Shown one piece after another: positions 1-7,243 of a stretch of DNA of 14,390 bases. This DNA comes from Clostridia bacterium (GTDB lineage: Bacteria > Bacillota > Clostridia > CAKSNL01 > HGM11501). The position numbers and the translations under genes were made by a program. The stretch lies in contig JAFPCL010000228.1 of the NCBI GenBank assembly GCA_017390225.1, forward strand, positions 1 to 14,390, read 5' to 3'. The notes beneath the pieces are model-generated. The model was given only the letters and a program-made list of their open reading frames with translations, had not been told where the DNA came from and did no database searches. Numbering within the stretch: the stretch's first letter is position 1; every line of letters starts with the position of its first letter.

Positions 1-1
1 C

Positions 2-238
2 TTTGCCCGCATTTTCTACCGCAACGCCATCAATATCGGATTGGCTATTTTAGAGTGCGAGCAGGCGGCAGAAGAAATCGGGGCAGGGGATGAAGTGTTT
101 GTGAATTTCGACACCGGCATCATTGAAAACAAAACCACCGGAAAGACCTATCAGGCACAGCCCTTTCCGCCGTTTATTCAAAATATCATTCAAAAGGGTG
201 GCCTTCTTGCCTCCTTGGCGGCAGAAAAGAAAGGTTGA
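2..238 (+). CDS. leuD: 3-isopropylmalate dehydratase small subunit, 3' part
   Basis: The reading frame is open from the left edge and gives the last 78 residues; the start lies outside the window. The first residues (FARIFYRNAINIGL) are the typical LeuD swivel-domain segment, followed by the family's GDEV-x(4)-DTG pattern and a C-terminal PFPPFIQNIIQKGGL stretch. LeuD pairs with LeuC to form isopropylmalate isomerase, which converts 2-isopropylmalate to 3-isopropylmalate in leucine synthesis in the cytoplasm; the [4Fe-4S] cluster sits on LeuC. The stop codon TGA overlaps the ATG of leuB by one base, so the two are almost certainly translated from one mRNA. leuC and leuA would be expected to the left, but this cannot be seen here. 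Confidence 0.93.
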   Translation, partial: FARIFYRNAINIGLAILECEQAAEEIGAGDEVFVNFDTGIIENKTTGKTYQAQPFPPFIQNIIQKGGLLASLAAEKKG

Positions 239-1320
239 TGAATATGCAAAAAAACATTGCAGTGATTCGTGGCGACGGAATTGGCCCTGAAATTGTGGAG
301 CAAGCTCTTTTGGTGCTGGATACCATTGCAAAAAAATATGGTCACACGTTTCATTATACGGACGTAGACATGGGCGGCTGTGCCATTGACAAGTGGGGCG
401 ATCCGCTTCCCGAGGAAATGCTCGAAAAATGCAAAAACGCAGACAGTGTGCTCCTGGGCGCCGTTGGCGGAGAAAAGTGGAACCATGTGCCGGGGCATAT
501 GCGCCCGGAAAAAGGGCTTCTTCGCCTTCGTGCCGGCATGGGCGTGTATTCCAACAACCGACCGGCAAAAATCTGGAAGCAGCTTTCGGAAGCTTCTCCC
601 TTGCGAGCCGACATTGTAGAGAAAGGCATTGATTTTATCATCGTGCGCGAGCTCACGGGCGGCATCTATTTCGGCGAACACAAAACGGAAGAAAAAGAGG
701 GGCAAGCGATTGCCACGGATATTCTTGTATACAGTGAAGAGGAAATCCGCCGCATCGGACGCATCGGCTTTGAAACGGCACGGAAAAGAAATAAGAAGCT
801 TTGCTCCGTGGAAAAAAGCAATGTATTGGATTCCAGCCGTTTATGGAAAAAGGTCATGCACGAGCTGGCAAGCGAGTATCCCGATGTGGAGCTGACCGAT
901 ATGCTGGTGGACAACTGCGCCATGCAGATTGTGAAAAACCCGGCACAGTTTGATGTTGTCGTCACGGAAAATATGTTTGGGGACATTCTCTCCGATGAAG
1001 CATCGATGATCACAGGCTCTATCGGCATGATTCCATCCTCCAGCATGGGCGACACAAAAAACGGCCTGTATGAGCCGATTCATGGCTCTGCGCCCGATAT
1101 TGCAGGCAAAGATTTGGCAAACCCCATCGGCACGATTTTATCTGCCGCCATGATGCTTTTATACAGCTTTGATATGAAAGAAGAAGCGACAGCTATTGAA
1201 AATGCCGTGTCCGAAGTGTTGGACGAAGGGTACAGAACGGCAGATATCATGTCGAACAAGAAAAATTGTATGCAAATCGGCACCAAGGAAATGGGCATAA
1301 GGATCGCCGACAAACTGTAA
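238..1320 (+). CDS. leuB: 3-isopropylmalate dehydrogenase
   Basis: This 360-aa protein is full length for LeuB, the NAD- and Mg/Mn-dependent enzyme that oxidises and decarboxylates 3-isopropylmalate to 4-methyl-2-oxopentanoate in leucine synthesis. Visible family motifs are GDGIGPEIV near the N-terminus, LLGAVGGEKW, the substrate-binding arginine block RPEKGLLRLR, RELTGGIYFGE, the metal-binding segment around FGDILSDEASMI, and the NAD-binding motif EPIHGSAPDIAGKDLANP. ATG 238 overlaps the leuD stop (TGATG). A second in-frame ATG at 244 lies 9 bases behind the AAGG at 231-234 and is an equally possible start, two residues shorter. The gene ends an operon: a terminator follows at once. Confidence 0.97.
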   Translation: MNMQKNIAVIRGDGIGPEIVEQALLVLDTIAKKYGHTFHYTDVDMGGCAIDKWGDPLPEEMLEKCKNADSVLLGAVGGEKWNHVPGHMRPEKGLLRLRAGMGVYSNNRPAKIWKQLSEASPLRADIVEKGIDFIIVRELTGGIYFGEHKTEEKEGQAIATDILVYSEEEIRRIGRIGFETARKRNKKLCSVEKSNVLDSSRLWKKVMHELASEYPDVELTDMLVDNCAMQIVKNPAQFDVVVTENMFGDILSDEASMITGSIGMIPSSSMGDTKNGLYEPIHGSAPDIAGKDLANPIGTILSAAMMLLYSFDMKEEATAIENAVSEVLDEGYRTADIMSNKKNCMQIGTKEMGIRIADKL

Positions 1321-1326
1321 TCTTAT

Positions 1327-1363
1327 AAGCAGAGAAAGCTTTGGTGTTTTACTCTGCTTTTTT
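1327..1363 (+). terminator. Rho-independent terminator of the leu operon
   Basis: AAGCAGAG (1327-1334) pairs exactly with CTCTGCTT (1352-1359) across a 17-base loop, and the 3' arm runs into six T residues (1358-1363). It starts 7 bases after the leuB stop. Confidence 0.8.
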
Positions 1364-1364
1364 A

Positions 1365-1393
1365 TTGACATCGATTGATAAATATGGTACAAT
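1365..1393 (+). promoter_or_regulatory. Sigma-A promoter of the acyltransferase gene
   Basis: TTGACA at 1365-1370, a 17-base spacer and TACAAT at 1388-1393 give an 11-of-12 match to the housekeeping consensus. The -35 box begins one base after the T-tract of the preceding terminator. The predicted start of transcription near 1400 leaves a 5' leader of only about 20 bases before the ribosome binding site GAAAGGA (1404-1410) and ATG 1422. Confidence 0.8.
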
Positions 1394-1421
1394 TCAAAAC
1401 ATAGAAAGGATGGATTATGCG

Positions 1422-2432
1422 ATGAGTAATGAACACACAACAAAACGTATTGTATGGATTGACTCTATTCGTTTTTTTGCATGTTTGCTGGTTGCGCTAT
1501 GTCACTTGGAAGCTCAGTTTTCTTTGACATGGTATGATGTAGCGATAGAGGCAATATCGCCTCCGTTTATTTATTTATCCGGCACATGGGCGACGGCAGT
1601 TTTTTCGGTGTTGATTGGTTATTTTGCGGCAAAAAAAGGGGCAAGTGATAAAGGAACATTTGCGGCCTATACGGTTAAGCGTTATCTGCAGTTTGCCATC
1701 GGACTTGGCATGGCAGAGCTTTTGTATATTGGATTTAAAGTTCTCTCTATCGTATGGAATCATTCTGCACCGATTACGTTTTATTATTTATCAAAGCCTG
1801 TGGTCGACGGGTTGTTAAGTACGTTTTTCTTCCGTATGCATACAGACACATTGATGGCAATGCCCACTCTTTTCGTTGGCTCTTTGTTTGCCTATTTGGT
1901 AAGCCGTACAAAGGCAAGATGGGGGTGGGTGCTGTGCATTTTTGCGGCAAGCATGATTCCCACATTTTATGGGAAATATACGGCGGCACAGATTGGGTGT
2001 GTTTTGCTGGGGGTATTATTGTTTCGCATGCTGGAAAAAGAAAACCGATATCTCTATCATCCTGCAATGAAGCTTTTATGGCTTGTTTTGGCATGTGTTT
2101 GCTCTTTTGGTCGTTTTAATATGCTGTTGATCGGCTTGTCCGGATTCTTTTTTATGTTGTTTTGCTTCACATGTAAAACAGCGCAAAAAGGATTGTCGTT
2201 TAAGCTGGCGGCAGAAGCCGGAAAAATATCTTTTTACATATACTTGCTTCATTCGGCACTTCATGCATCTGTTGCTCCACGCATTTATGCACTTTTGCAA
2301 GGGCTTCCACAGGTGGCGCAACATGTGCTGTTGCTGGTTTTGTGCGTTGTCATGGATATTGCGGTTGCTAAGTTGGCAGAAATAGCGGCAAAGAAAATTC
2401 AAACCCGATTGGAAAAAACACTGAATATTTAA
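1422..2432 (+). CDS. Acyltransferase-3 family integral membrane protein
   Basis: This 336-aa protein is strongly hydrophobic, with about ten membrane segments. The N-terminal motif RIVWIDSIRFFACLLVALCH (residues 9-28) matches the acyltransferase-3 (OafA/YrhL-like) signature with its conserved histidine, here H28; GYFAAKK follows at 66-72, and SFYIYLLHS (270-278) is the usual late-helix motif. The family moves acyl groups, often acetyl or succinyl, onto sugars of polysaccharides, peptidoglycan or antibiotics at the membrane; the substrate here cannot be told. ATG 1422 is chosen because GAAAGGA lies 11 bases upstream; the in-frame ATG at 1410 overlaps that site. The gene is a single transcription unit bounded by its own promoter and terminator, with no polysaccharide genes beside it. 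Confidence 0.85.
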   Translation: MSNEHTTKRIVWIDSIRFFACLLVALCHLEAQFSLTWYDVAIEAISPPFIYLSGTWATAVFSVLIGYFAAKKGASDKGTFAAYTVKRYLQFAIGLGMAELLYIGFKVLSIVWNHSAPITFYYLSKPVVDGLLSTFFFRMHTDTLMAMPTLFVGSLFAYLVSRTKARWGWVLCIFAASMIPTFYGKYTAAQIGCVLLGVLLFRMLEKENRYLYHPAMKLLWLVLACVCSFGRFNMLLIGLSGFFFMLFCFTCKTAQKGLSFKLAAEAGKISFYIYLLHSALHASVAPRIYALLQGLPQVAQHVLLLVLCVVMDIAVAKLAEIAAKKIQTRLEKTLNI

Positions 2433-2440
2433 AAACACAA

Positions 2441-2471
2441 AAGCTGTCAAGAATTCATTGACAGTTTTTTT
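2441..2471 (+). terminator. Rho-independent terminator after the acyltransferase gene
   Basis: AAGCTGTCAA (2441-2450) pairs with TTGACAGTTT (2458-2467), ten pairs including one G-T, around the 7-base loop GAATTCA. Seven T residues follow the last G (2465-2471). The right arm contains a perfect -35 box used by the next promoter. Confidence 0.85.
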
Positions 2472-2486
2472 ATATTATGATATAAT
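2458..2486 (+). promoter_or_regulatory. Consensus sigma-A promoter overlapping a terminator
   Basis: TTGACA at 2458-2463 and TATAAT at 2481-2486 are separated by exactly 17 bases, a 12-of-12 match to consensus. The -35 hexamer is the right arm of the upstream terminator hairpin and the T-tract lies in the spacer. It would drive the secreted-protein gene starting at 2518, with a short leader beginning near 2493. Confidence 0.82.
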
Positions 2487-2517
2487 TTAATCAGAAAAAA
2501 TGACAGGAGGAATTACA

Positions 2518-3960
2518 ATGAAGAAATTATTTGCGTTTATACTTGCTATGGTGATGCTGTTGTCCATGGGGCTGTCTGCCTTTGCGGCACTTCCCGATGC
2601 CCTGAAAAAACAGTACAACAATTATTCGGCAAGCTACACCTGTTCTTTGTCCTTGGGAGATGTAACGGATTTACTCGGGGTTTTGGAAGAAGTGGGTGCT
2701 TTAGAGGAACTTGAAAAATATGTGGATTTGAAAACTCTGCTCACAACGGCTTTTCAATCGACAGAAAAGATGAATCTGCAAGCAGATATCAGTGCCAATT
2801 ATGATAAAATGAAAATTGCCATGGTATCCGAAGCCCAAGGCAGTGTGACGTTTAATCCGAATCTCACGGTGAGTGCCAAGGCACAATCGGGTTTGTGGCT
2901 GGAGCTGGATTTGTCTGCTACCGAGCCTGTATTTCGCATGATTACCTCGACACCGCAGAGCAATAAGTATATGGTATATGATTTGATGGAAATGATGTCT
3001 TTGACCGGCACCGAGGAAGAAAAAGAAATGTTTGTCGCTTTGTTGAAAGCTGTTTTCAATAAAGAATTCATGACTGCCATGCAGGAAAAATCAACGGCTC
3101 TTTTGGAGCAGCATGCAAGCGTTAAGGTGCGCGGCAATCGTGTGGAACTTGTGATTGATAACGATGCATTGATTGCCATGCTGAACGATACGCTTCAAAT
3201 GGTCATCGATATCTATGCACAGATTGCAAAAGCCTACGGAAATGAATATATTGCCGAAATGATGGCAGAGGAAATTCCTCAAATCCCGAACATTCAGCTT
3301 TTGGGAAAAGACGGTATCAAAATCGAATACACACTGTCTCGCGGGAAAATTTCCGCTATGTCCATGGCAATGGATTTCCATCTGAACATGGCAGGCTTTG
3401 CGGCAATGCTGGAAGAGGAGTGGCCCTTTGCCCATCAAGGGATTCTGGATATCGGCATTCATATGAATGGGAAAATGACAAGTATCGGCACGACCAAGGT
3501 CACCTTCCCGACGCTTACGGAAGAAAATTCCCTTGATTTTGTTGAAGAAATGATGAAGCTGTATCCTGCACCCGAGGTTATGGAAGAAATACCCGAATAT
3601 CCTTATTATTGGGTAGACGGTTGGGCAGAAGAATTGCCGGTAGTAAACAACAAGTTCTATGTGCCCCTGCGTGACACACTGACCGGTGCGTATGGGGAAA
3701 CCGTGACCTTCGGTTTTGAAAACGGAAAAATCACCGTAGCATGTGAATATTTCAACGGTTTTAAAACACTTTCTTTCGTGGCAGGCGACACAACGGTCTA
3801 TGCCGATGAAATGGCAGCTACCATCGACCCCGTGCTTCTTCAAAACGGCACAACGTATATCAGCATTGATGCAGTGGAGGGAATTTTCGGTTGGGAGCTT
3901 TCGGAGCTGACGCATGATTTATTGATGGAAGAATATTACTATTCTTTTTGGACGGAATAA
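2518..3960 (+). CDS. Secreted protein of unknown function with C-terminal copper-amine-oxidase-N-like domain
   Basis: This 480-aa protein has a clear Sec signal peptide: MKK, a hydrophobic core (residues 4-18) and a likely cleavage after AFA at 23, giving a mature N-terminus ALPDAL. There is no lipobox cysteine and no sortase motif. The last ~100 residues (from FYVPLRDTL, about 380) resemble the copper amine oxidase N-terminal-like domain common in Clostridia surface proteins: a VPLR start, alternating beta strands, and an NGTTYISIDAVEGIFGW segment that matches the usual second half. The central ~350 residues I do not recognise; they are acidic, rich in Met and beta-prone. ATG 2518 is 7 bases behind AGGAGG (2505-2510), which rules out the upstream ATG at 2500. 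The hydrolase at 3973 follows by 12 bases, so the two are probably co-transcribed. The domain is likely an adhesion or stalk module rather than an oxidase. Confidence 0.8.
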   Translation: MKKLFAFILAMVMLLSMGLSAFAALPDALKKQYNNYSASYTCSLSLGDVTDLLGVLEEVGALEELEKYVDLKTLLTTAFQSTEKMNLQADISANYDKMKIAMVSEAQGSVTFNPNLTVSAKAQSGLWLELDLSATEPVFRMITSTPQSNKYMVYDLMEMMSLTGTEEEKEMFVALLKAVFNKEFMTAMQEKSTALLEQHASVKVRGNRVELVIDNDALIAMLNDTLQMVIDIYAQIAKAYGNEYIAEMMAEEIPQIPNIQLLGKDGIKIEYTLSRGKISAMSMAMDFHLNMAGFAAMLEEEWPFAHQGILDIGIHMNGKMTSIGTTKVTFPTLTEENSLDFVEEMMKLYPAPEVMEEIPEYPYYWVDGWAEELPVVNNKFYVPLRDTLTGAYGETVTFGFENGKITVACEYFNGFKTLSFVAGDTTVYADEMAATIDPVLLQNGTTYISIDAVEGIFGWELSELTHDLLMEEYYYSFWTE

Positions 3961-3972
3961 GGAGGCGCTTTC

Positions 3973-4725
3973 GTGAAAATTATGACCTACAATCTGCGCT
4001 GTACGTGGCTCAATGCCGATGGCGTAAATGCTTTTTTGCACCGTGCAGGACTGATGCTGGACACTTTAGAAACAGAAAAGCCGGATGTGATTTGTTTTCA
4101 GGAAGTCATTGAAGTCCAACAGGCGTTTTTGGAAAAGCATTTAAACGACTATCTTCTGTTATGGCACGGAAGATACGAAAATTACAATGGGGAAGGCCTG
4201 GCAATCGCTGTTCGAAAAGACACAATGGCTCTTCATGGGCTGGAGGTGTTTTGGCTTTCGCCCACGCCGCAAAAGCCCGGCTCTCGTTTTGAAAAGCAAA
4301 GTGATTGTCCGCGCATTTGCCAAATTGCAACCCTGCGCCAAAAGGCTACGGGAAAGCTGTTCCGCGTGTTTAACGTGCATTTAGACCACATTTCCGAAGA
4401 AGCTCGTGTGCTGGGCATGGGTGCCGCTATGGAAGCTATTGAAAAAGAAAATCAAAAGCTTGCACTTCCTCTGTTCCTTTTGGGAGATATGAATGCATAT
4501 CCCGAAAGTGAGGCCATTCAAAATGCAAAATACGTATTGGTTGATTTAACCGAGAATTCCGGTGGTACCTACCATGAATTCGGACACAAAGAAGAGAAAA
4601 TCGATTATATTTTTACGGACAACCAAACGGCAAAGAATTCTTGGCAATGCACCCGTGTCGAGCGCATGGATCATGGCATCTACTTATCCGATCACTATCC
4701 GGTGATGGTCGAAGGTGAGCTTTGA
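3973..4725 (+). CDS. Endonuclease/exonuclease/phosphatase family hydrolase
   Basis: This 250-aa protein carries the full active-site set of the metal-dependent EEP (DNase I-like) fold: N7 in MTYNLRC, E44 in CFQEV, H136 and D138 in NVHLDH, D172 and N174 in LLGDMNAYP, D211 in KIDYIF and the D240-H241 pair in LSDHYPV. Members hydrolyse phosphoesters in nucleic acids, inositol phosphates or sphingomyelin; the compact size and YENYNGEGLAI segment fit the small bacterial group with unknown substrate. There is no signal peptide, so it should be cytoplasmic, unlike its upstream neighbour. The start is GTG at 3973, set by AGGAGG at 3960-3965, which uses the last base of the preceding stop codon, with 7 bases of spacing. 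Tight spacing argues for translation from the same mRNA as the secreted protein. Confidence 0.9.
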   Translation: MKIMTYNLRCTWLNADGVNAFLHRAGLMLDTLETEKPDVICFQEVIEVQQAFLEKHLNDYLLLWHGRYENYNGEGLAIAVRKDTMALHGLEVFWLSPTPQKPGSRFEKQSDCPRICQIATLRQKATGKLFRVFNVHLDHISEEARVLGMGAAMEAIEKENQKLALPLFLLGDMNAYPESEAIQNAKYVLVDLTENSGGTYHEFGHKEEKIDYIFTDNQTAKNSWQCTRVERMDHGIYLSDHYPVMVEGEL

Positions 4726-4775
4726 ATTTTTTCGATGCAGTGAGCATCGGATGAAAACAAAAAAAGGAGAACGAA

Positions 4776-6197
4776 ATGAAAACAGTACAGGATATCTTAA
4801 ACATCATCAAGGAAAACGACATCAAAATGGTGGACTTTAAAATGGTGGATATCCACGGGCAGTTCCGCCATGTCACGATCCCTGCGAAGAACTTTTCGGA
4901 AAAGACCATGAAGAACGGCATCGGCTTTGATGCATCCAACTACGGCTATGCCGTTGTGGAAAAGAGCGACATGGTATTTATCCCTGATCCCGACACGGCA
5001 ATCATCGATCCCTTTTGCGAAATCCCCACACTTTCGATGACGGGGAATGCCATGATCATTGCAAGTCCCGAAAACAAGCCTCTTTCGCAATACCCCAGAA
5101 ATATCGTGCTTGCCGCCGAGCAGTATATGCGAGATTTGGGCATTGCAGACACGATGCTGGTGTTGCCGGAATTTGAATTTTATCTGTTCGACCAAGTGGG
5201 CTGGCAGGTGAAACCCGAATCCATCGGCTTTTCCGTGGATGCGGCGCAGGCGCACTGGAACAGCGGCGCAGAAGGCCTCGGCAATGTGGTCGCCAAGCAG
5301 AAAAATTATCATATAGCAAAGCCCTTTGACGTATCCTATGAAGCAAGATCTGAAATGTGTATGCTGATGGATGAAGCCGGCATTGCTCTCAACTATCACC
5401 ATCCCGAAGTCGGTGCCGGCGGTCAGTTTGAAATCGAGCCGGAGCTGGGGCAGATGTCGAAAATGGCAGATGCAACCATGATGATTAAATATATCATCCA
5501 CAACACGGCACAGAAATACGGCATGTCTGCCACGTTTATGCCCAAGCCCATCATGGGCGAGGCAGGCAACGGCATGCACGTGCATATGCTTCTTTTAAAG
5601 GACGGCGAGCCCGTGTTCTCCGATGACAACGGCTACGCGAACCTGAGCACCCAAGCCCACTACTTTATGGGCGGCCTTTTGAAGCATATTGCATCGCTGT
5701 GTGCCATCACCAATCCGAGCACCAACTCCTTTAAGCGCTTGGTGCCCGGTTTTGAAGCTCCTGTTACCGTAGGTTATGCAACATCGAACCGCAGTGCGGT
5801 CATTCGGATTCCTGCCTACGCCAAAGAGCCGAGCCTTCGAAGATTTGAGCTTCGCAATCCCGATGCCACCTGCAATCCCTACTTCTGCTTTGCCGCCATT
5901 TTAATGGCAGGCTTGGACGGCATCAAGAACAAGATTGATCCCCATGAAAACGGCTGGGGGCCATATGATATGAATTTGTTCCATCTGCCGCCGGAAGAAA
6001 AGGCAAAATTAAAGCATTTGCCGACGTCTTTAGATGCGGCGCTGGACGCACTGGAAGCCGACCATGATTATCTCACCGCCGGCGGCGTATTCCCAATCGA
6101 ACTGATTGAAAACTTTATCGCCTCCAAGCGCGAAGAAGTTCGTGAGATGGCGGCCATTCCGCATCCGGCAGAATTTGAAAGATATTATAATCTGTAA
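4776..6197 (+). CDS. glnA: Type I glutamine synthetase
   Basis: This 473-aa protein is the size of a class I glutamine synthetase, which makes glutamine from glutamate, ammonia and ATP in the cytoplasm. The active-site elements are present: GFDASNYGY (50-58), the metal-binding E132 and E134 in PEFEFYLF, E211 and E219 in EVGAGGQFE, H268 in GNGMHVH, the NPSTNSFKRLVPGFEAP segment with R321 and flap E327, R339 and R344 in SNRSAVIRIP, and E358-R360. The site equivalent to the adenylylated tyrosine is phenylalanine (F402 in MNLFHLPPEE), so regulation by adenylylation is not expected. GFDASNYGYA and the tryptophan-containing loop 140-165 differ from Bacillus GlnA, suggesting a separate Clostridia subgroup. 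The ribosome site AAGGAG (4764-4769) fixes ATG 4776. No GlnR-type operator was recognised upstream. Confidence 0.95.
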   Translation: MKTVQDILNIIKENDIKMVDFKMVDIHGQFRHVTIPAKNFSEKTMKNGIGFDASNYGYAVVEKSDMVFIPDPDTAIIDPFCEIPTLSMTGNAMIIASPENKPLSQYPRNIVLAAEQYMRDLGIADTMLVLPEFEFYLFDQVGWQVKPESIGFSVDAAQAHWNSGAEGLGNVVAKQKNYHIAKPFDVSYEARSEMCMLMDEAGIALNYHHPEVGAGGQFEIEPELGQMSKMADATMMIKYIIHNTAQKYGMSATFMPKPIMGEAGNGMHVHMLLLKDGEPVFSDDNGYANLSTQAHYFMGGLLKHIASLCAITNPSTNSFKRLVPGFEAPVTVGYATSNRSAVIRIPAYAKEPSLRRFELRNPDATCNPYFCFAAILMAGLDGIKNKIDPHENGWGPYDMNLFHLPPEEKAKLKHLPTSLDAALDALEADHDYLTAGGVFPIELIENFIASKREEVREMAAIPHPAEFERYYNL

Positions 6198-6233
6198 GAG
6201 ATAATGATGTGTCCCAAAAAAGTCGGACTTTTT

Positions 6234-6272
6234 ACAGCATAGCAGTTTTATCATTGCTATGCTGTTTTTTTT
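6234..6272 (+). terminator. Strong Rho-independent terminator after glnA
   Basis: ACAGCATAGCA (6234-6244) pairs perfectly with TGCTATGCTGT (6255-6265) across a 10-base loop, followed by an eight-T run (6265-6272). It sits 37 bases after the glnA stop. Confidence 0.93.
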
Positions 6273-6339
6273 GTTACTATCGCTTTTAATCGTAGCTTTT
6301 TCAAGGATTCGAGGAAAGTTTATGGCCTTCGGCTATAGC

Positions 6340-6365
6340 ACCGATTTTTTCTATTTGCATACAAT
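6340..6365 (+). promoter_or_regulatory. Candidate sporulation (sigma-K or sigma-E type) promoter of dpaAB
   Basis: GCATACAATG around 6357-6366 matches the -10 shared by mother-cell sigma factors (CATACAAT for sigma-E; CATAnnnTA for sigma-K except the last base). ACC at 6340-6342 is a sigma-K-like -35 element, with 16 bases between AC and CATA. No good sigma-A promoter is seen between the glnA terminator and dpaA. Known spoVFA-spoVFB transcription in Bacillus is sigma-K dependent, which fits. A transcript would start near 6372. Confidence 0.5.
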
Positions 6366-6383
6366 GGAAGTGACCTAAGATTT

Positions 6384-7241
6384 ATGGGAGGTGTTTTTAT
6401 AAAGAAGTATACATTTATCGGCGGTGATGCCCGTATGCGCTACCTGGCAGAGAGCTGTCGGACGGATGGAATCGCCGTAACGGAGTTTGGAACGGAAGAA
6501 AAGACGGAGGAAACGCTTGCGCAAGCTCTTGACGGGGCTTCGATTGTTTGGCTTGGTGTGCCTGCAGTATCGGAGGCGGGGACGGTGTCTGCGCCGTATG
6601 CATCGGTTTGTGTTTCGGCAGAAAGTCTTTTGGAAAAATTGCCGCCGAAACGAATGGTCGTAGGCGGTATGTTCCCAAAGGAGTTTGTTCAAAAAGCAAA
6701 GGAGAAGGATATTTTCTTGGTGGACTATGCCAAACGAGAAGATTTTGCGGCAGAAAATGCGCTACTTACGGCAGAAGCCGTGATATCTTTATTGATATCG
6801 AATACAAAATACAGCCTTCGCGATGCCAAAATATGCTTGTGGGGATACGGTCGTATCAGCACGGCACTGCTTCCGATGCTGACGGCTTTGGGCGCACAAA
6901 CGGTTGTTGCCAGCGGCAGTTTTTCAAAGCATCCTTGGATTCGTGCCGCCGGCGGACAGCCAATGTCCTATGCGGAAAGCGTGTATGTTCTGGAAGATTT
7001 TGATATTGTCATTAACACAGCCCCCACACTGTCGTTTGACAGGGAAACCTTGTTTCATTTGAAGAAGACGTGTCTTCTGATTGATTTGGCATCCCGTCCC
7101 GGGGGCGTGGATTTTGCCGCCGCCAAGGATGTGGGCATCCGCACTATCTGGGCAACGGGGTTGCCGGGAAAAACAGCACCGCAATCGGCGGCAAGGGTCA
7201 TTCGAAAATCTGTGGAAAATGCCATCAGGGAGCAGGGGTGA
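6384..7241 (+). CDS. dpaA: Dipicolinate synthase subunit A
   Basis: DpaA (SpoVFA) and DpaB together make dipicolinic acid from the lysine-pathway dihydrodipicolinate product in the mother cell; DPA is then loaded into the spore core. Supporting motifs are the N-terminal KKYTFIGGDARMRYLAE, a REDFAAENALLTAEAVI segment, a Rossmann dinucleotide loop in CLWGYGRIS, LLIDLASRPGGVDFA and the C-terminal GLPGKTAPQSAARVI. All are characteristic of DpaA. The length is 285 aa from ATG 6384, but that ATG has no ribosome site upstream. The strong site GGGAGGTG (6386-6393) lies inside the frame, 7 bases before an in-frame ATA at 6399, which would give the usual M-K-K-Y-T start and 280 aa. I give the ATG as the conservative start. 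The gene touches dpaB directly. Confidence 0.93.
   Translation: MGGVFIKKYTFIGGDARMRYLAESCRTDGIAVTEFGTEEKTEETLAQALDGASIVWLGVPAVSEAGTVSAPYASVCVSAESLLEKLPPKRMVVGGMFPKEFVQKAKEKDIFLVDYAKREDFAAENALLTAEAVISLLISNTKYSLRDAKICLWGYGRISTALLPMLTALGAQTVVASGSFSKHPWIRAAGGQPMSYAESVYVLEDFDIVINTAPTLSFDRETLFHLKKTCLLIDLASRPGGVDFAAAKDVGIRTIWATGLPGKTAPQSAARVIRKSVENAIREQG
6386..6393 (+). promoter_or_regulatory. Ribosome binding site pointing to an ATA start in dpaA
   Basis: GGGAGGTG is the only good Shine-Dalgarno sequence near the start of dpaA. The codon at the right distance (7 bases from GGAGG) is ATA at 6399-6401, in frame. No ATG, GTG or TTG lies in the usual window. Upstream of ATG 6384 only GGAAG at about 14 bases is present. 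Confidence 0.6.
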
Positions 7242-7243
7242 AT

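Noticed and set aside
2500..2517. Upstream ATG at 2500 for the secreted protein
   Set aside because: AGGAGG lies between 2500 and 2518, and only ATG 2518 gives a standard signal peptide.
3091..3915. Long minus-strand frame opposite the secreted-protein gene
   Set aside because: Antisense shadow of a clearly coding gene with signal peptide and ribosome site; the antisense product has no recognisable motif.
4733..4749. CGATGC-AGTGA-GCATCG hairpin between the hydrolase gene and glnA
   Set aside because: Six-pair stem with no T-tract on either strand after it; not called a terminator, and the genes may be co-transcribed.
4797..5585. 262-codon minus-strand frame opposite glnA
   Set aside because: Antisense shadow; glnA motifs are unmistakable on the plus strand.
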